64,000 nt of DNA. It comes from Pardosa pseudoannulata (taxonomy: Eukaryota > Arthropoda > Arachnida > Araneae > Lycosidae). Position 1 is the stretch's first letter. Each line of letters begins with the position of its first letter. Under the pieces are notes generated by a model, which worked only from the letters and a program-made list of their open reading frames with translations, ran no database searches and was not told the origin of the DNA. Position numbers and translations under genes: made by a program. The DNA is taken from NCBI GenBank assembly GCA_032207245.1, contig CM063509.1, forward strand, positions 10,828,314-10,892,313, read 5' to 3'. This document shows positions 20,914 to 32,800 of this stretch, in pieces.

Positions 20914-23900
20914 TTAACTTATTAAAACTTTAAAAAATTCTCACCTATTTATTATCCAAAGATGCAAGAAATGTCAATACTCAAATTCATGAAATCTTAC
21001 CTCAGCCATAAATCTAGCCACCAATTTACAGTAAGTAAAATTTCATTAATCCTTAAGTTTGGTTTCATAATAGCACAAATCCCTTATATAATAATAGCCT
21101 AAGTTATCTGTCCTTGAATTTAGGAAGCGGTTGGACCTGGAATGGATAGAGACATCCATTGGATTCTTGATGAGTTAGAGTTAGCAAAATTCAAAGCGAG
21201 TCAAGTTTATCTTCTTCTAAATGATCGATCCAATTTTAAAATATATTGGTATAGATAGACTTCATATCACAGCAAACAATACTGTCGTCTACAAAACGTT
21301 CGAATTCCCCCCCTTTTCGAGCATTTAATATCATTATTTCAAGCCCTGTTTTCCCTAGTTAAGAGCAGGCGATTCAATTTATCACATTATAAGTAGATGA
21401 AAATAACTTTTTTTTCTAGCATTATGACGTCATTCCTTTAATCATTTCTTATTTTAAATTATTTAATATCGTCTGCATGATTTTCATACGTTTTATCCCT
21501 GAACTTAGATATGATGTAAATAATTTTCTTTTATATTTGGATTAGATTAGGTACATATGTGATCATTTTAAATTTGATTATCGATTATTTTTGGTTGCAA
21601 CGAAAATTTTATTGCCGGTATGAACAACAAAATCTTTTCTTAAAAGTCTAGGAGTCTATTTAGCAGGCTCATAAATATCTAGCTTTTAAGTGATATATCT
21701 GAAAATTAAGAAGTTTGATTGTTTTTTATACATAACCACACGGTTTGCAATTGATTCTCTAAATTTTGATCACCCTTCTTATATACCACAAAATAATCAC
21801 TGTCAATATTCAAACCTCTGCAGTCCCTAATATGACAAGATAATTTAAAGTTGGCAACTAACATGCAGTCAGTAAAAATAAACAAATTATTGAGCGTGTA
21901 CCAGATAATTATCAGCCAAAATCAAACCATTTTTTTTTACCTGTGTTACAGGGTACTTTACAATTCTGGAAAATTAAAAATTTTACTGATCCTGTCTTAT
22001 GATGGGCTATATGTTAGTGTTTATTTTATTAGACCAGAATTTACTGCTTTAAGTCAATTTTCAACAGTGAGTTTCTAAACCACAAACTGTGGTACTAAAA
22101 GCAACTATAATCTTATCCCATTTTAATACATGACTTACTTTTAATTCCCACACTTCTTAACCTTTCAGTATTTACAGCCTAATTTTTAATTATAATTTTC
22201 GTTGTCCCTGTCACACAATTATAATGTACGGCAACCCTTTTGCAAAACAAGATTATTTGCAGTGGCTACTTAGTATCAAATAAATTATTTTCTACATTAG
22301 TTCTGCATAGCTATTTTATTAAAAAATTGCTTTTCATGCTATAATCACAGTATCTGCCAAAATAAAATTTTTCAAATCCATGACTTTCCCTGATTTAGCA
22401 GATCATTTTCCATGACTTCAAAAAGCTTTCGTTAAAGTATATATGCTTTTAGAGAAATTACAGGAATTTTATCATAAAAAAACTATAAACTTACTTTATA
22501 AGTGTTAATAAACTCACATAAAAATAAATTGTTGTATCTACATACCTAAGTTTAATCATATAGCAATTTTTCAATCAAAATGTTTCCAATTTGAATTCAG
22601 GGTACTTTGGTATTATCCAGATGACCATGAATAATAGCCAAATGTAACCCTATAATGTTTATATACAATATCCCTAGAGATAAACTTATATTTTGTGCAA
22701 AAATCTTAACTAATTTTTATTAAAAAATAATTATTATAATAATAAAATTTTAATCTACAATTTAAGAAAAAACCAGAATAATATACATTTACCCACCCAT
22801 TAAGCTTTCATAATACCAAAATCAGTAACTTCAGCCAAATGACAAGTAAATATAGAATTAAACAATTCAATGCATTTTTTTTTAAATCGGTAGTTTAGCG
22901 GATCCATGACTTTTACTCATTTTACTTGAAAAATCAAGACTTTCCATGACAAAATTAATCCATTGTCTAAATCTATGATTTTCCATGACTTTCCAGGTGC
23001 GCGGAAACCATGTATAATATATTTGAAATATTCTTTCAGTTTGTAATGCTATATTTTCTATTCATAACTTTGTAACATATCTTAAGTAATAAATTTAAGT
23101 AATTTGCCCAAATAAATTAGGATTATTTAAATGTGAAAGAAAACAAAAATAACTCAGAAACTATAATATTTATTCAGTCAGTTTTTATATTAAAAAATAA
23201 TTTTGAAGTACAATATGGCACATTGATTAAAACAAAAAACTAATATATGGCAGTCTTTGCACAGAACATACCACAGCTGTATGTCAAATATGGATTGCTT
23301 GGAAGTGTTATCTTATCTATACTAAATTAAATGTTTCTATCATAAAACACATTTATTGCATAAAATACAGACCTGATAATAAAAACTTTTTCAATAAAAT
23401 AAACAACTAAAATTCTTTAGATATATTGTTAAGGATTTTTGTCTCTATGGCACAGTCTTGCATTTTTGGCAGAAACAGAAATTGTTTTACGTATAAATAT
23501 GGCCTAAACGAGTCCAATCCTTATTGCACACTTAAACAAGATCACAAACGTTATATTTACCGAGTGTATATAAAATGTACATTAAAAATAAATTTTTAAC
23601 AATAACAGACAACTTTTCAATTCATACCTTATAAATTTGATTATGTTCAATTCATTGTACAACTTAGTTGTGATTATAATATAAACTTTCAACAATATAA
23701 AAATGTGTAATTTCATAGAATAACATTGCCCTCAGCTTGTAACAAAGTGGTTAAGAGGTATCTTTGATACATATATAAATTTTCACACTTTAATGCTCCT
23801 ATAGGAGTGGTGCAATATTCTCTCATCTCTCTCATAAAATATTTTATGAGGTAAATAATAGCATAAAAAAAATTAGGTTACAAACTAACTTGCTACGATT

Positions 23901-24966
23901 TGCATATTTTTAAATATAGAAGCATTAAATAGTGGATTTACCACATTAACCATTTATCTGCCAATGTTCCAAAATTAGTACACAATATTTGATAAATTGT
24001 TTCTTCAAGAAACAAGAAATAATCTATATGTACATTATTTCTTAGGGAAGTTATTAATCAAATACTGGTTCAGAAAAATTGGCAAGTAAACAAACAACCA
24101 AGAAAAACTAGGAACTTCTAACAAAAAATATTACTAAAATCACCAATGGAAAACCCGAGGAACTTTTAATTCAATAAATACTACATAATATAATTACCTT
24201 AATATTTAGGGAAAAAAAAAAAGTACTAAGTTGATTTTAATAATTGAGATCACAAAATAAAAGTAAAATAACAGCTTTAGATAAAATATTTGAGAGTGAA
24301 ATGGTTAGTAAACAAAAAATTTACTTTCCAAGTAAAAAAAAAAAAAAATTGTGTCTGCAAACATTTTTAAAATTTATAAAAAAATTCTACTTTAAATAAA
24401 CAATAAGATTAAAATTATCCTAAAGCTATATTTTACATTGATTTAGTGGATATATATTCTAAGAAAATAACATAACAATAAAAAGAAAGGGAGAAACGGT
24501 ACATTTCAAAAAGAAAGGTTGGCAGTGTATAGCAAAAAAATAACAAAAGTTTGTTAGAACACTTAATACTTAAATCAGTAAAAGCTGGCAGGTCGACAGA
24601 CAATATTCATTATTAACAAACTATAACATCAAATTCTTTTTCATTGTTTCATTTTTCTGAAATTTAGCTGCAAACATAATTTAAAAAGGATAAATCCTTT
24701 CAATAATTTTTGCTGCCTATAAAATTAATTTCTAAAAGTGAATATTATAAAACTGTAACATTTTTGAAAAATACCACCACGTATGAGTATATACATAGTA
24801 TTACATCAGCAGACTTAATAAAACATTTAGAAGCAGAATATACAACTATATCAAAGTAGTTGTCAAATACTGAATCATAAACTTGCATGCACAAGGAAAA
24901 GGGATTAAATGCTATAGTTAAAAAAAAAATCAATTTTTATAAATTTAATTATAGGAAATTGAGTCT
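20914..24966. other. Convergent intergenic region / probable glycogen synthase 3' UTR
   Basis: The two genes end tail to tail. No confident gene lies here. A short exon-like open reading at about 21123-21255 (GMDRDIHWILDELELAKFKA) lacks a convincing donor. 22362-23013 is a repeat. 23014-24966 is repeat-poor AT-rich DNA with several TTTATT (minus-strand AATAAA) hexamers and may include a long 3' UTR of glycogen synthase. Confidence 0.4.
22362..23013. repeat. Repeat with ccatgactttcc subterminal motifs
   Basis: Contains repeated tccatgactttcc / ttttccatgac motifs in its first 70 and last 120 bases and ends gcgcggaaaccatg. The arrangement of subterminal motifs resembles the CAGGGTTCCCAC elements, but the left terminus is not identifiable. 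Confidence 0.4.
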
Positions 24967-25116
24967 TTAAGGTTCGTCATCAGCCTTTTCATGTTCATCA
25001 TCCGATAAATCATCATCACTACCATGTTCCGATGGTGCTGGTGTGGAAGCCCGTGAGCTTAAGGGTGATGGAGGTTCAGACATTGGTCTTGGATACTTCA
25101 TCTGCATCTTTGATGC
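24967..25116 (-). CDS. GYS1: Glycogen synthase exon 14 (phosphorylated tail, stop)
   Basis: Acceptor caaaatag, 49 codons and TAA at 24969-24967. It encodes [20 protein letters not shown] and [20 protein letters not shown]. Ser/Thr residues spaced exactly four apart (MS, PPS, SS, ST, PS) correspond to the GSK3 ladder sites 3a, 3b, 3c and 4 and the CK2 priming site 5 of vertebrate GYS1, with acidic residues after the last. The tail is much shorter than in vertebrates, which have further Arg/Ser-rich sites. Confidence 0.92.
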   Translation of the reverse strand, partial: ASKMQMKYPRPMSEPPSPLSSRASTPAPSEHGSDDDLSDDEHEKADDEP

Positions 25117-28100
25117 CTATTTTGTGAGGAAACAAATTATTAAGTCATGCACTTGAAAATAAGAGCTAACTTAATCTCTCTGAAACATACATGGGGATAC
25201 AGACTCTACTTGTTTTGCTATCTGGACTTTATCAGTATTTTCCAAAACTTGTACTACTAAGTCTCCCATAAAAGAATTAGCTGAATGGTTAGGGTGCTAG
25301 CTTTCGGAACCGGAGTTCGTGGATTCGAATCCCACTATGGCATGGATGTTTGTAGCCATTCAGAATTGGCTTTAAGCAGTTGGTCCCAGTCTCATTAGCC
25401 CACGTGTGCAAAACAGTAGACCATAGTGCTCCAAACCAAACCCATAAAAAAATTTTCGTCTATGCCTCTATTATTATTTTTTACGTATAATTTTTAAAAT
25501 ATATTTCCAAATGCTTATACATAGATGGGCTTCTATAGAACGTATTTTTTCTTTAAAAATTTACACCAAATTTAAAATTTGTATATACAGGGTTCCCACT
25601 CTTTTTCCAGAACAATAATTAAGGACTTTCTAAGGACCAAAGTAACATTTTTTTTTTTTTAAGGATCTACTTGAAATACACAGCATAATGACATAAACCC
25701 TATTTCTTGAGTATCATATTGTAATGATTATGAACCAGACAAGGTATGTTCAATAAAAGCCCTACAATATTTCAGAATTAAGTTTTTAAACATGTATAAA
25801 AATTAATATAAGATAAATCTATTTGACAAAATTAAATTTGGAAAAATGTACACCTTAAGTTTTTTGAATGATCAAACTAAAAATAAATTGTGAATAAAAT
25901 GCAATATTATAAACAGTACTTTCTGAGGGTTTAAAAATGACTCTATATATGTATGTATATACTAGCTGATTATACCCGACGTTGCCTGTGAAAGAAGAAA
26001 GTTTTAGACTTTTCTATTACATTCTATGCAAGGAAAAATCTTCATAAATTTTCATAAGTATATCTCCAAACCCCTACCCTCCATGCTTTGTTTAATTAAA
26101 ATCTGCATGACTGTTAGTTATTAGAAAAGGGCAGCTGACTTTAAACCTTTTCAGTATGTGGAAGATTATTTATTTGTCAAATAAGTTTTCTAGCTTGTGA
26201 CCATAAAAAGTACTAATACACTAAAAGTATTTTCATAATTTTTTAAGGATATCAAGGAAAGGAATTTTGAATTACTGCAGAAATACACTGAAAATACATA
26301 TGTATTTGAGGATTTTCTTTATTATTAATACTGCACTTTTGACTAGAAAATGTAAAAGAATTATGAACATTACCAAATATTTCATATATTCTTTGACCAG
26401 TACTTATCACCTGTACTGGCGTTCTTAGAACCAGTTTTTGGCAAATTTAACTCCAAACTTACAAAACCAGAAAGTTCAGAGAGTGGGGCAAAAACTGATA
26501 GGAAATCACGTGACAGCAGATTGCATCAATTGAGAAATTGATTGCATTCCAATTTAAAAATTAAGGAGTTTTTAAGGACCTTTGACAAGAATTAAATAGT
26601 TTTAAGGGCCCTTAAAAATTAAAGCTAAAATAATGGAGTTTTTAAGGATTGTGGGAACCCTGAACATAGTAAAAATGAAAAAGAAAAAAAAATCCTGCAA
26701 CATTCATATATGTCAAGTATGTTTCAACAGATGAAATATTTTTCAATCGGATTACTGTAAAGAAAACTATTGATCAACAATTCTTTCATTTTTATTTTAT
26801 GCATTAGACACCAACAACGTTAGTTAGTGTAATTACTATGATTTTTAATTATATCTAAAGCTGGTTCTAAACGTTTTCCCACAACCTCATTTATTGTTAT
26901 GAACTGTGCTATATGTACTGGTCTTGTTTTTTTAATCTATAAAGTGACCCCCTAACCCTATGTGTTGTGCTACAACATTGTTTTATTTATTTACATATTG
27001 TGTATATCAAAATCTCAACTCCAGATAATAGATGTCAGGCTTTTTTTGAGCAAAAAAAAAAAAAAAAAAAAAGTAAAGATTAATAAAGTTCTATTTTATG
27101 GTTTAAATAAAATATAAGATTAAAAAAATTGCTTTTAACAAAAAAGATTAAAAATACTGTAAGGAATTTGCACCCACGACTCATGTGTGCCCTTCATGAT
27201 ATCGGCAAAATTGTCCCATTGACTCCTTCCATCTGGCGTTCCTTAGGGGAAATAATAAGTTGGCTGACAAAGGAGGGGGGGGGACTGATAAGGTTTTTTG
27301 GTTGTGTCGCTTGTTTGTTTTTGAAGGGCCTCGGAAAAGGAGGATGTGCTCTTTTCAGAAAGGCTCAAGTTTCCAGACACCCCCCTCCCTCCCGAGGAAA
27401 GGGAGAAAAGATCTACAATGAGGGCAGTTGGATTCGTGACTGCAACTTGGAGACATCTCGTGGTTCGATGTGAGAGAACACAATGATGTTTTTATGTTTG
27501 GACTAAAAATTAGGCAGGCAGGTCCCATGCAAGCATAATGCACCAGAACAGAGTGGTATTACAACGTGGCCCTCTAGAACAGGGGGTGGTTGTTACAAAT
27601 ACATTAAAGTAAAAAAATTTCAAAACAGCACATTAAAGAGCAATTGTGTGAAAAGCTCCTATATGGAAAATTGTAATTTAAGGATATAGAGAAACTACTT
27701 GAGAAGCTTCTACAGGATAAGGGCAAGAAGTTATCATGGGTTACGTAATTAAAAATAAAATTATGGGGAGATAATATATAACAAATATCACATTATCCTT
27801 TTACAATATATTTGTATTAAAACTGTTATTTTGATACAGATTAGAACTGCGCCCACAATCAGAAAATTACAATTTTGATATAGAAGCTTTTCGCACAATT
27901 TCTCTTTCATGAGCTGTTTTAAAATTTTTTACTTTTTCAGGGCAATTTTAATACTTTTTTTGTTGAATAAAAGTGATTTTTTTAAATAAATACTCTTTAA
28001 ATTAATTTTTATATTTTACTTTGTTAGTCTCAAATTTTGTAACTAATTTTCATCCATAAATTTTTCAACTTACGTTAAAAATAAACTATCAGATATTTGA

Positions 28101-29735
28101 AATTTTGCAAATTATTTTTTAATTAATTATACAATAAAAGTTAAAAACACTTTTTTTTTGAGAAATTGGTAATAATTTATTTCAAAAGTACAATTATCTT
28201 TTATTTACGTAATTAAAAATCATAAATGTAAAACACATTTTCAGGTAAAAACATATGTTATCACATAGTGAATTTATATTTTTCAGCAATATTTTTATAA
28301 ATTGATAGATTAAATTTATTGCTGAATAATATGTTGATATTTACAGATTTACATCTTTCATTAATTACTATACTGTATTTAGACTTTGAAAGAAATATGT
28401 ACAACAAAAACTTGTTTTTTACTTACCATTCATGCAATATTTTAGAAAAAAAATTTACCAGTAAAATGAGAGTCATTAAATTTACAAATCCTGATAAAGA
28501 CTGAGTTCAAATAAGAGCAAAGACAATATTTTTATAACTTTACAACAGTAATGATATTGCATATTATTCAAATGCAAGGTTAGTAAAATGCGATACCCAA
28601 TTAAAAATAAAGATTTTTTTTTTTACATACCATTGTTTCTTCATCCAAGACTTCAGGATGAGTTTTGTGTAAAGCCATTTGCCTCGATTGTCGGTAATAC
28701 TGTAAATTAGATTATGTTTGTGAATATAAAGCAAAATTCAGTTATTCATACTTAACAAAAATTATAGTAAAACATTAACAAAAATTATAGTAAAATGATA
28801 AAATTAATGTGCAATTATTCTTGGTGATCACAGTAAAAAGCATGCAGATAACATTAATATATAACTAACATTTAAAAAAAATAAATAAAATAAAGAACTC
28901 AATACTTATTTAGCTAACTGAATTAAAATGAGATGTTAATATTAGCAAACTGATTTACCAAACTTTAATACCTTCAAAGAAATTAGATTTTTTCAAAATT
29001 CTAAATTTTAAAATAGTCATCTTTACTAAATTCTGATAAAACTGACATAATCTCTAGTCCTGTGATATCACTATTCATTTTTAGCAAGCCCATATAAGTT
29101 TAATATCTTTTTGACATTTCTTTTTCCAAACTTGCAACTGAATTTTTTTTAAAGATAATAGGATACCATATTTTTATATGCTTTGATATACTTTTGTTTT
29201 CAAAATCAGCAGCATTGAAGTGGAAGCTGAATTTAACACCTTCTTGCCCTTAATTAAAAATTCAGGTTGAAGTTTTTGAATATGAACAAGCTTTCTAAAT
29301 TAGTGTTCATTTTACCAGTATCAAAAACTATTAAAAATTCTTTGTCTAACCATAAGTCCATAAAATTAGACTACAAATTGTAAATTTTCAGAGTTCCCAT
29401 TCTTTTTCCAGAACAAAAATTAAGGACTTTCTATGAACCAATGTATTTATAAGGCCCCACTTGAAATATATGATAGAACGACATAAACTCTATTTCCCGA
29501 GGAAGATATTTTAATGATTATAAATCAGACAAGGCATGTTCAACAAATGCCCTACAATATTTCAAAATTAAGTCTTTATAAATGCCTAAAAATTAATATA
29601 ATATAAATCTATTTGTCAAAAACTAATTTTGAAAAATGTACATCTAAAGTTTTTTGAGTGATCAAATTAAAAATAAATTGTGAATAAAATACAATATTAT
29701 AAACAGTACTTTCTGAGGGTTAAAAAAATGACTCA

Positions 29736-29768
<33 letters not shown>

Positions 29769-29783
29769 GTGTGTATGTATGTG

Positions 29784-29814
<31 letters not shown>

Positions 29815-32800
29815 ATACTAGCTGATTATACCTGATGTTGCTGGGAAAGAAGAAAGTTTTAGACTTTTCTATTACATTCAATGCAAGAAAAATGAAACTT
29901 CCATAAGTAACTGAAATATCTACAAACCCAGCCCCCATGCTTCATTTAATTAAAATCTGCATGACTGTTAACTATCAGGAAAGGGCAGCTGACTTTATAC
30001 TTTAAACCTTTTCAGTATACAAAAGATTATTTATTTGTCAAATAAGTTTTCTAGCTCGTGACCATAAAAAGTGCTAATAAACTAAAAGTATTTTCATATT
30101 TTTTTAAGGATATTAAGGAAAGGAATTTTGAATTACTATTTACTACAGTAATACACTGAAAACATGTATGTATTTGAGAATTTTCTTTATTATTAATACT
30201 GCACTTTTGGCTAGAAAATGTAAAAGAATGTTATGAACATTAACAAATATTTTATATATTCTTAATATATATATTCTTTGACCAGTACTTATCACCTGCA
30301 CTGGCATTCTTAGAACCAGTTTTGGGCAAGTTAAGTTTAACTCTGAACTTACAAAACCAGAAATTTCGGAGAGTACAGCGAAAACTGACAGGAAATTATG
30401 TTACGACGGTGGATCGCACTGAGGAAGAAATTAAATTGATCGGGTTTTAATAATTTAAAAATTAGAGTTTTTAAGGACCTTTGACAAAAATTAAGTAGTT
30501 TTAAGGGCCCTTAATAATGAAAGCTAAAATTAAGGAGTTCTTAAGGACTTTTAAGGACCATGGAAACCCTGATTTTACAGGTAATGAGTAAAAGTTGTCA
30601 AGTATGCACATCATAAGTGGCATGTGAACCCATTTTGGATGACATGTGGCATGCATTTCCACAGACACTGACATAGTCAAAAATTTGCCTATTACAAAAA
30701 TATTCATTTCTTGAAACAACCTTGTTTAATGAGATTTATTTAAGAATTTAGCCTTTTTATGCACAGAAGATCTGTGCAAAAAAATATTTTGCAGATTTTT
30801 TTTTTCTTTAATCTTATGCTGTCACAGTAACAAAAAAAATATATAGTCATAACTTCTATTGGCTTTCTAGTTTTCCCAGTCATCTATTACTGTGGTAGCG
30901 ACTAAGAAGCAGGTACATCCACAATTATTTTCAGCACCTCAGCTGAGGATTTTATTCCAATGCATTCAGATAACTTGCTTTTCTTTATTCTTGTAGATAT
31001 TTATTTTGTACCTACTTATCTGATATTTCCCCTTTATTTTTGGTCATTTTATTTATAGTTTTACCCAAATTTTGCCTTACATTTTAAATTTTATTTATAG
31101 TTACTTATATTTTTTACTTTGTAAAACATTTCCTGCCATGGCTAATTTTGATGTTAGATAACAGTCTAAAATGCAGTCTCTATCAGTTATATGATCAGCT
31201 AAGTAGTCCAGAAAAATCAGACCATATATGCGAGGTGACCATATATGCGGAACAATACAACCCTATTATGCATATACCATGCATTTTTAATTTCAACACT
31301 TGAGGACCCAAGTTTGGCAGCTAAAATGTTGTTTAATGTCGTCCGGGTAATCGAATTTGCTTTGACATAAGTAACCTTTGAAAGATTAGATTTTTTAAAA
31401 TTTTCAATCAATTCATTTTTCGCAGCAAATTATCAATTAAAAAATAAACGTTCTTATTTGTGACGTATGATCCAAATGCAACAAAATTTTCCTTTACTTG
31501 TTTCGTCTCCATTTCAACTTAAGAAGGGAGAGATTACTTCAACCAATAAACAGACATATGTCCACCTCTTATCAGTTGGTAAGAGAACTGTGAGAGGGGA
31601 TGTCTACACAAACAAGAAAGGGGGAAAGGGAGGGAAATAAAGGCTTGAATTCAGGTCCTCTCTGATTTAACACTAACTTCTTTTTTTTTTAAAAAAAAAA
31701 ACTGAAACTTGTTGAAAACATGAAATTGACCATATAACCGGTAACAGGAAAAAAAAAAGTAAGAGATGCATTTTAACACATGTTCCCTATTAAGTTAGAC
31801 AGGACTTTAGAAAACTGACCATTTAAGCGGGGTGACCATATAGCTGGTACTGACTGTGCTAATATTTAACATATACAGCTATTTGAAAGGGCTTGTTGAA
31901 TCCTATCCAGATGCTACAATTTTGGAATTGTTCTCACAAGCAACTGTTGATACCTGTGGTATTTCCAAAAGAACAGTTCAAAGGATTTATGCCAAAGCTT
32001 TCAGAACTGTGACAAACAGTACAGGAATTTTATGATAGAGAATATCCTACGTCTGGTAATTTAAGAAAGCAATTAACAGAGTGCCCATATATTTTTGTGT
32101 TCTCCTTGCACTGTTTGAATATCATTGTTTTATTATCTTTTTTAAATGACATTTTTTTAAAGGGTTGCTAATATAAGACAGTTATGAATATTTCTATATC
32201 TAACATGGCAGAGTTTTACCAAACTTTAGTATGCCAAGCTCAAAAGATTCATTTTTGATGTAGTGTAAGAGAAAAATTGAGAGCAAGAGAGAAAATTAAT
32301 TTACTATTCCAAGATTTTTCCAGTCTAAAAGGTCACTTAATCTCTCAGTCCTATTTCTCTGGATAATTCTTTGCCTCCTTGAAAGACAGGTGAAATCAAA
32401 TAAATACTGTAAAGAGAAAGTTGAACATAAAACTATAGTTATGTATGAATCAATCTATAAAATTATAGAACTTATAAAATTGCAACAAACTTCTTATTAT
32501 ATAGGCAATGAGATATTTTTAAATATGATTTAAGGGAACTAGTAGTACCTGAGCTAGTTGCTGAACAGATTCCTCAGGGCTTTTAAACCTTCTGTCTACA
32601 ATATAAGTACCATATGACATTGGATCAGCCACATGCTCAGCAATGAAGCAACCAAAACCAGATAAATTAGTGGTTATACTTGGAATTCCCATTACAGTAC
32701 ATTCAGCTAGAAGGAAAAATAATTTTGATATTTTTAATAAATTAATAAGAATGTACCACAAACTTCATTTTATAGATAACAATGCAATAATAAATAGAAA

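Larger units (their letters stand above)
25117..28630 (-). other. Glycogen synthase intron 13; contents outline
   Basis: Contains a SINE (25279-25440), a CAGGGTTCCCAC element (25588-26662), a poly(A) tract near 27052-27073 and a solo LTR (27158-27597). Nothing was recognised in 27598-28630. Confidence 0.5.
28700..32304 (-). other. Glycogen synthase intron 12; contents outline
   Basis: Contains a CAGGGTTCCCAC element (29389-30571), a Tigger-like deletion derivative (31174-31856) and a possible transposase fragment (31860-32035). Nothing was recognised in 28700-29388 or 30572-31173. Confidence 0.5.

Noticed and set aside
21123..21255. Exon-like reading after an AG (AVGPGMDRDIHWILDELELA)
   Set aside because: No convincing donor, no family match, and it follows the TUT1 poly(A) signal. 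It may be transposon debris.
27129..27543. Frames of 62-114 codons at 27129-27543
   Set aside because: They lie almost entirely within the solo LTR at 27158-27597 and read through G/C runs with no protein-like composition.
29720..29938. Frame containing SVTYG, resembling the VTYGRW start of glycogen synthase exon 3
   Set aside because: It lies inside a CAGGGTTCCCAC element and the same words occur in other copies (for example near 4410); the true exon is at 56615-56806.
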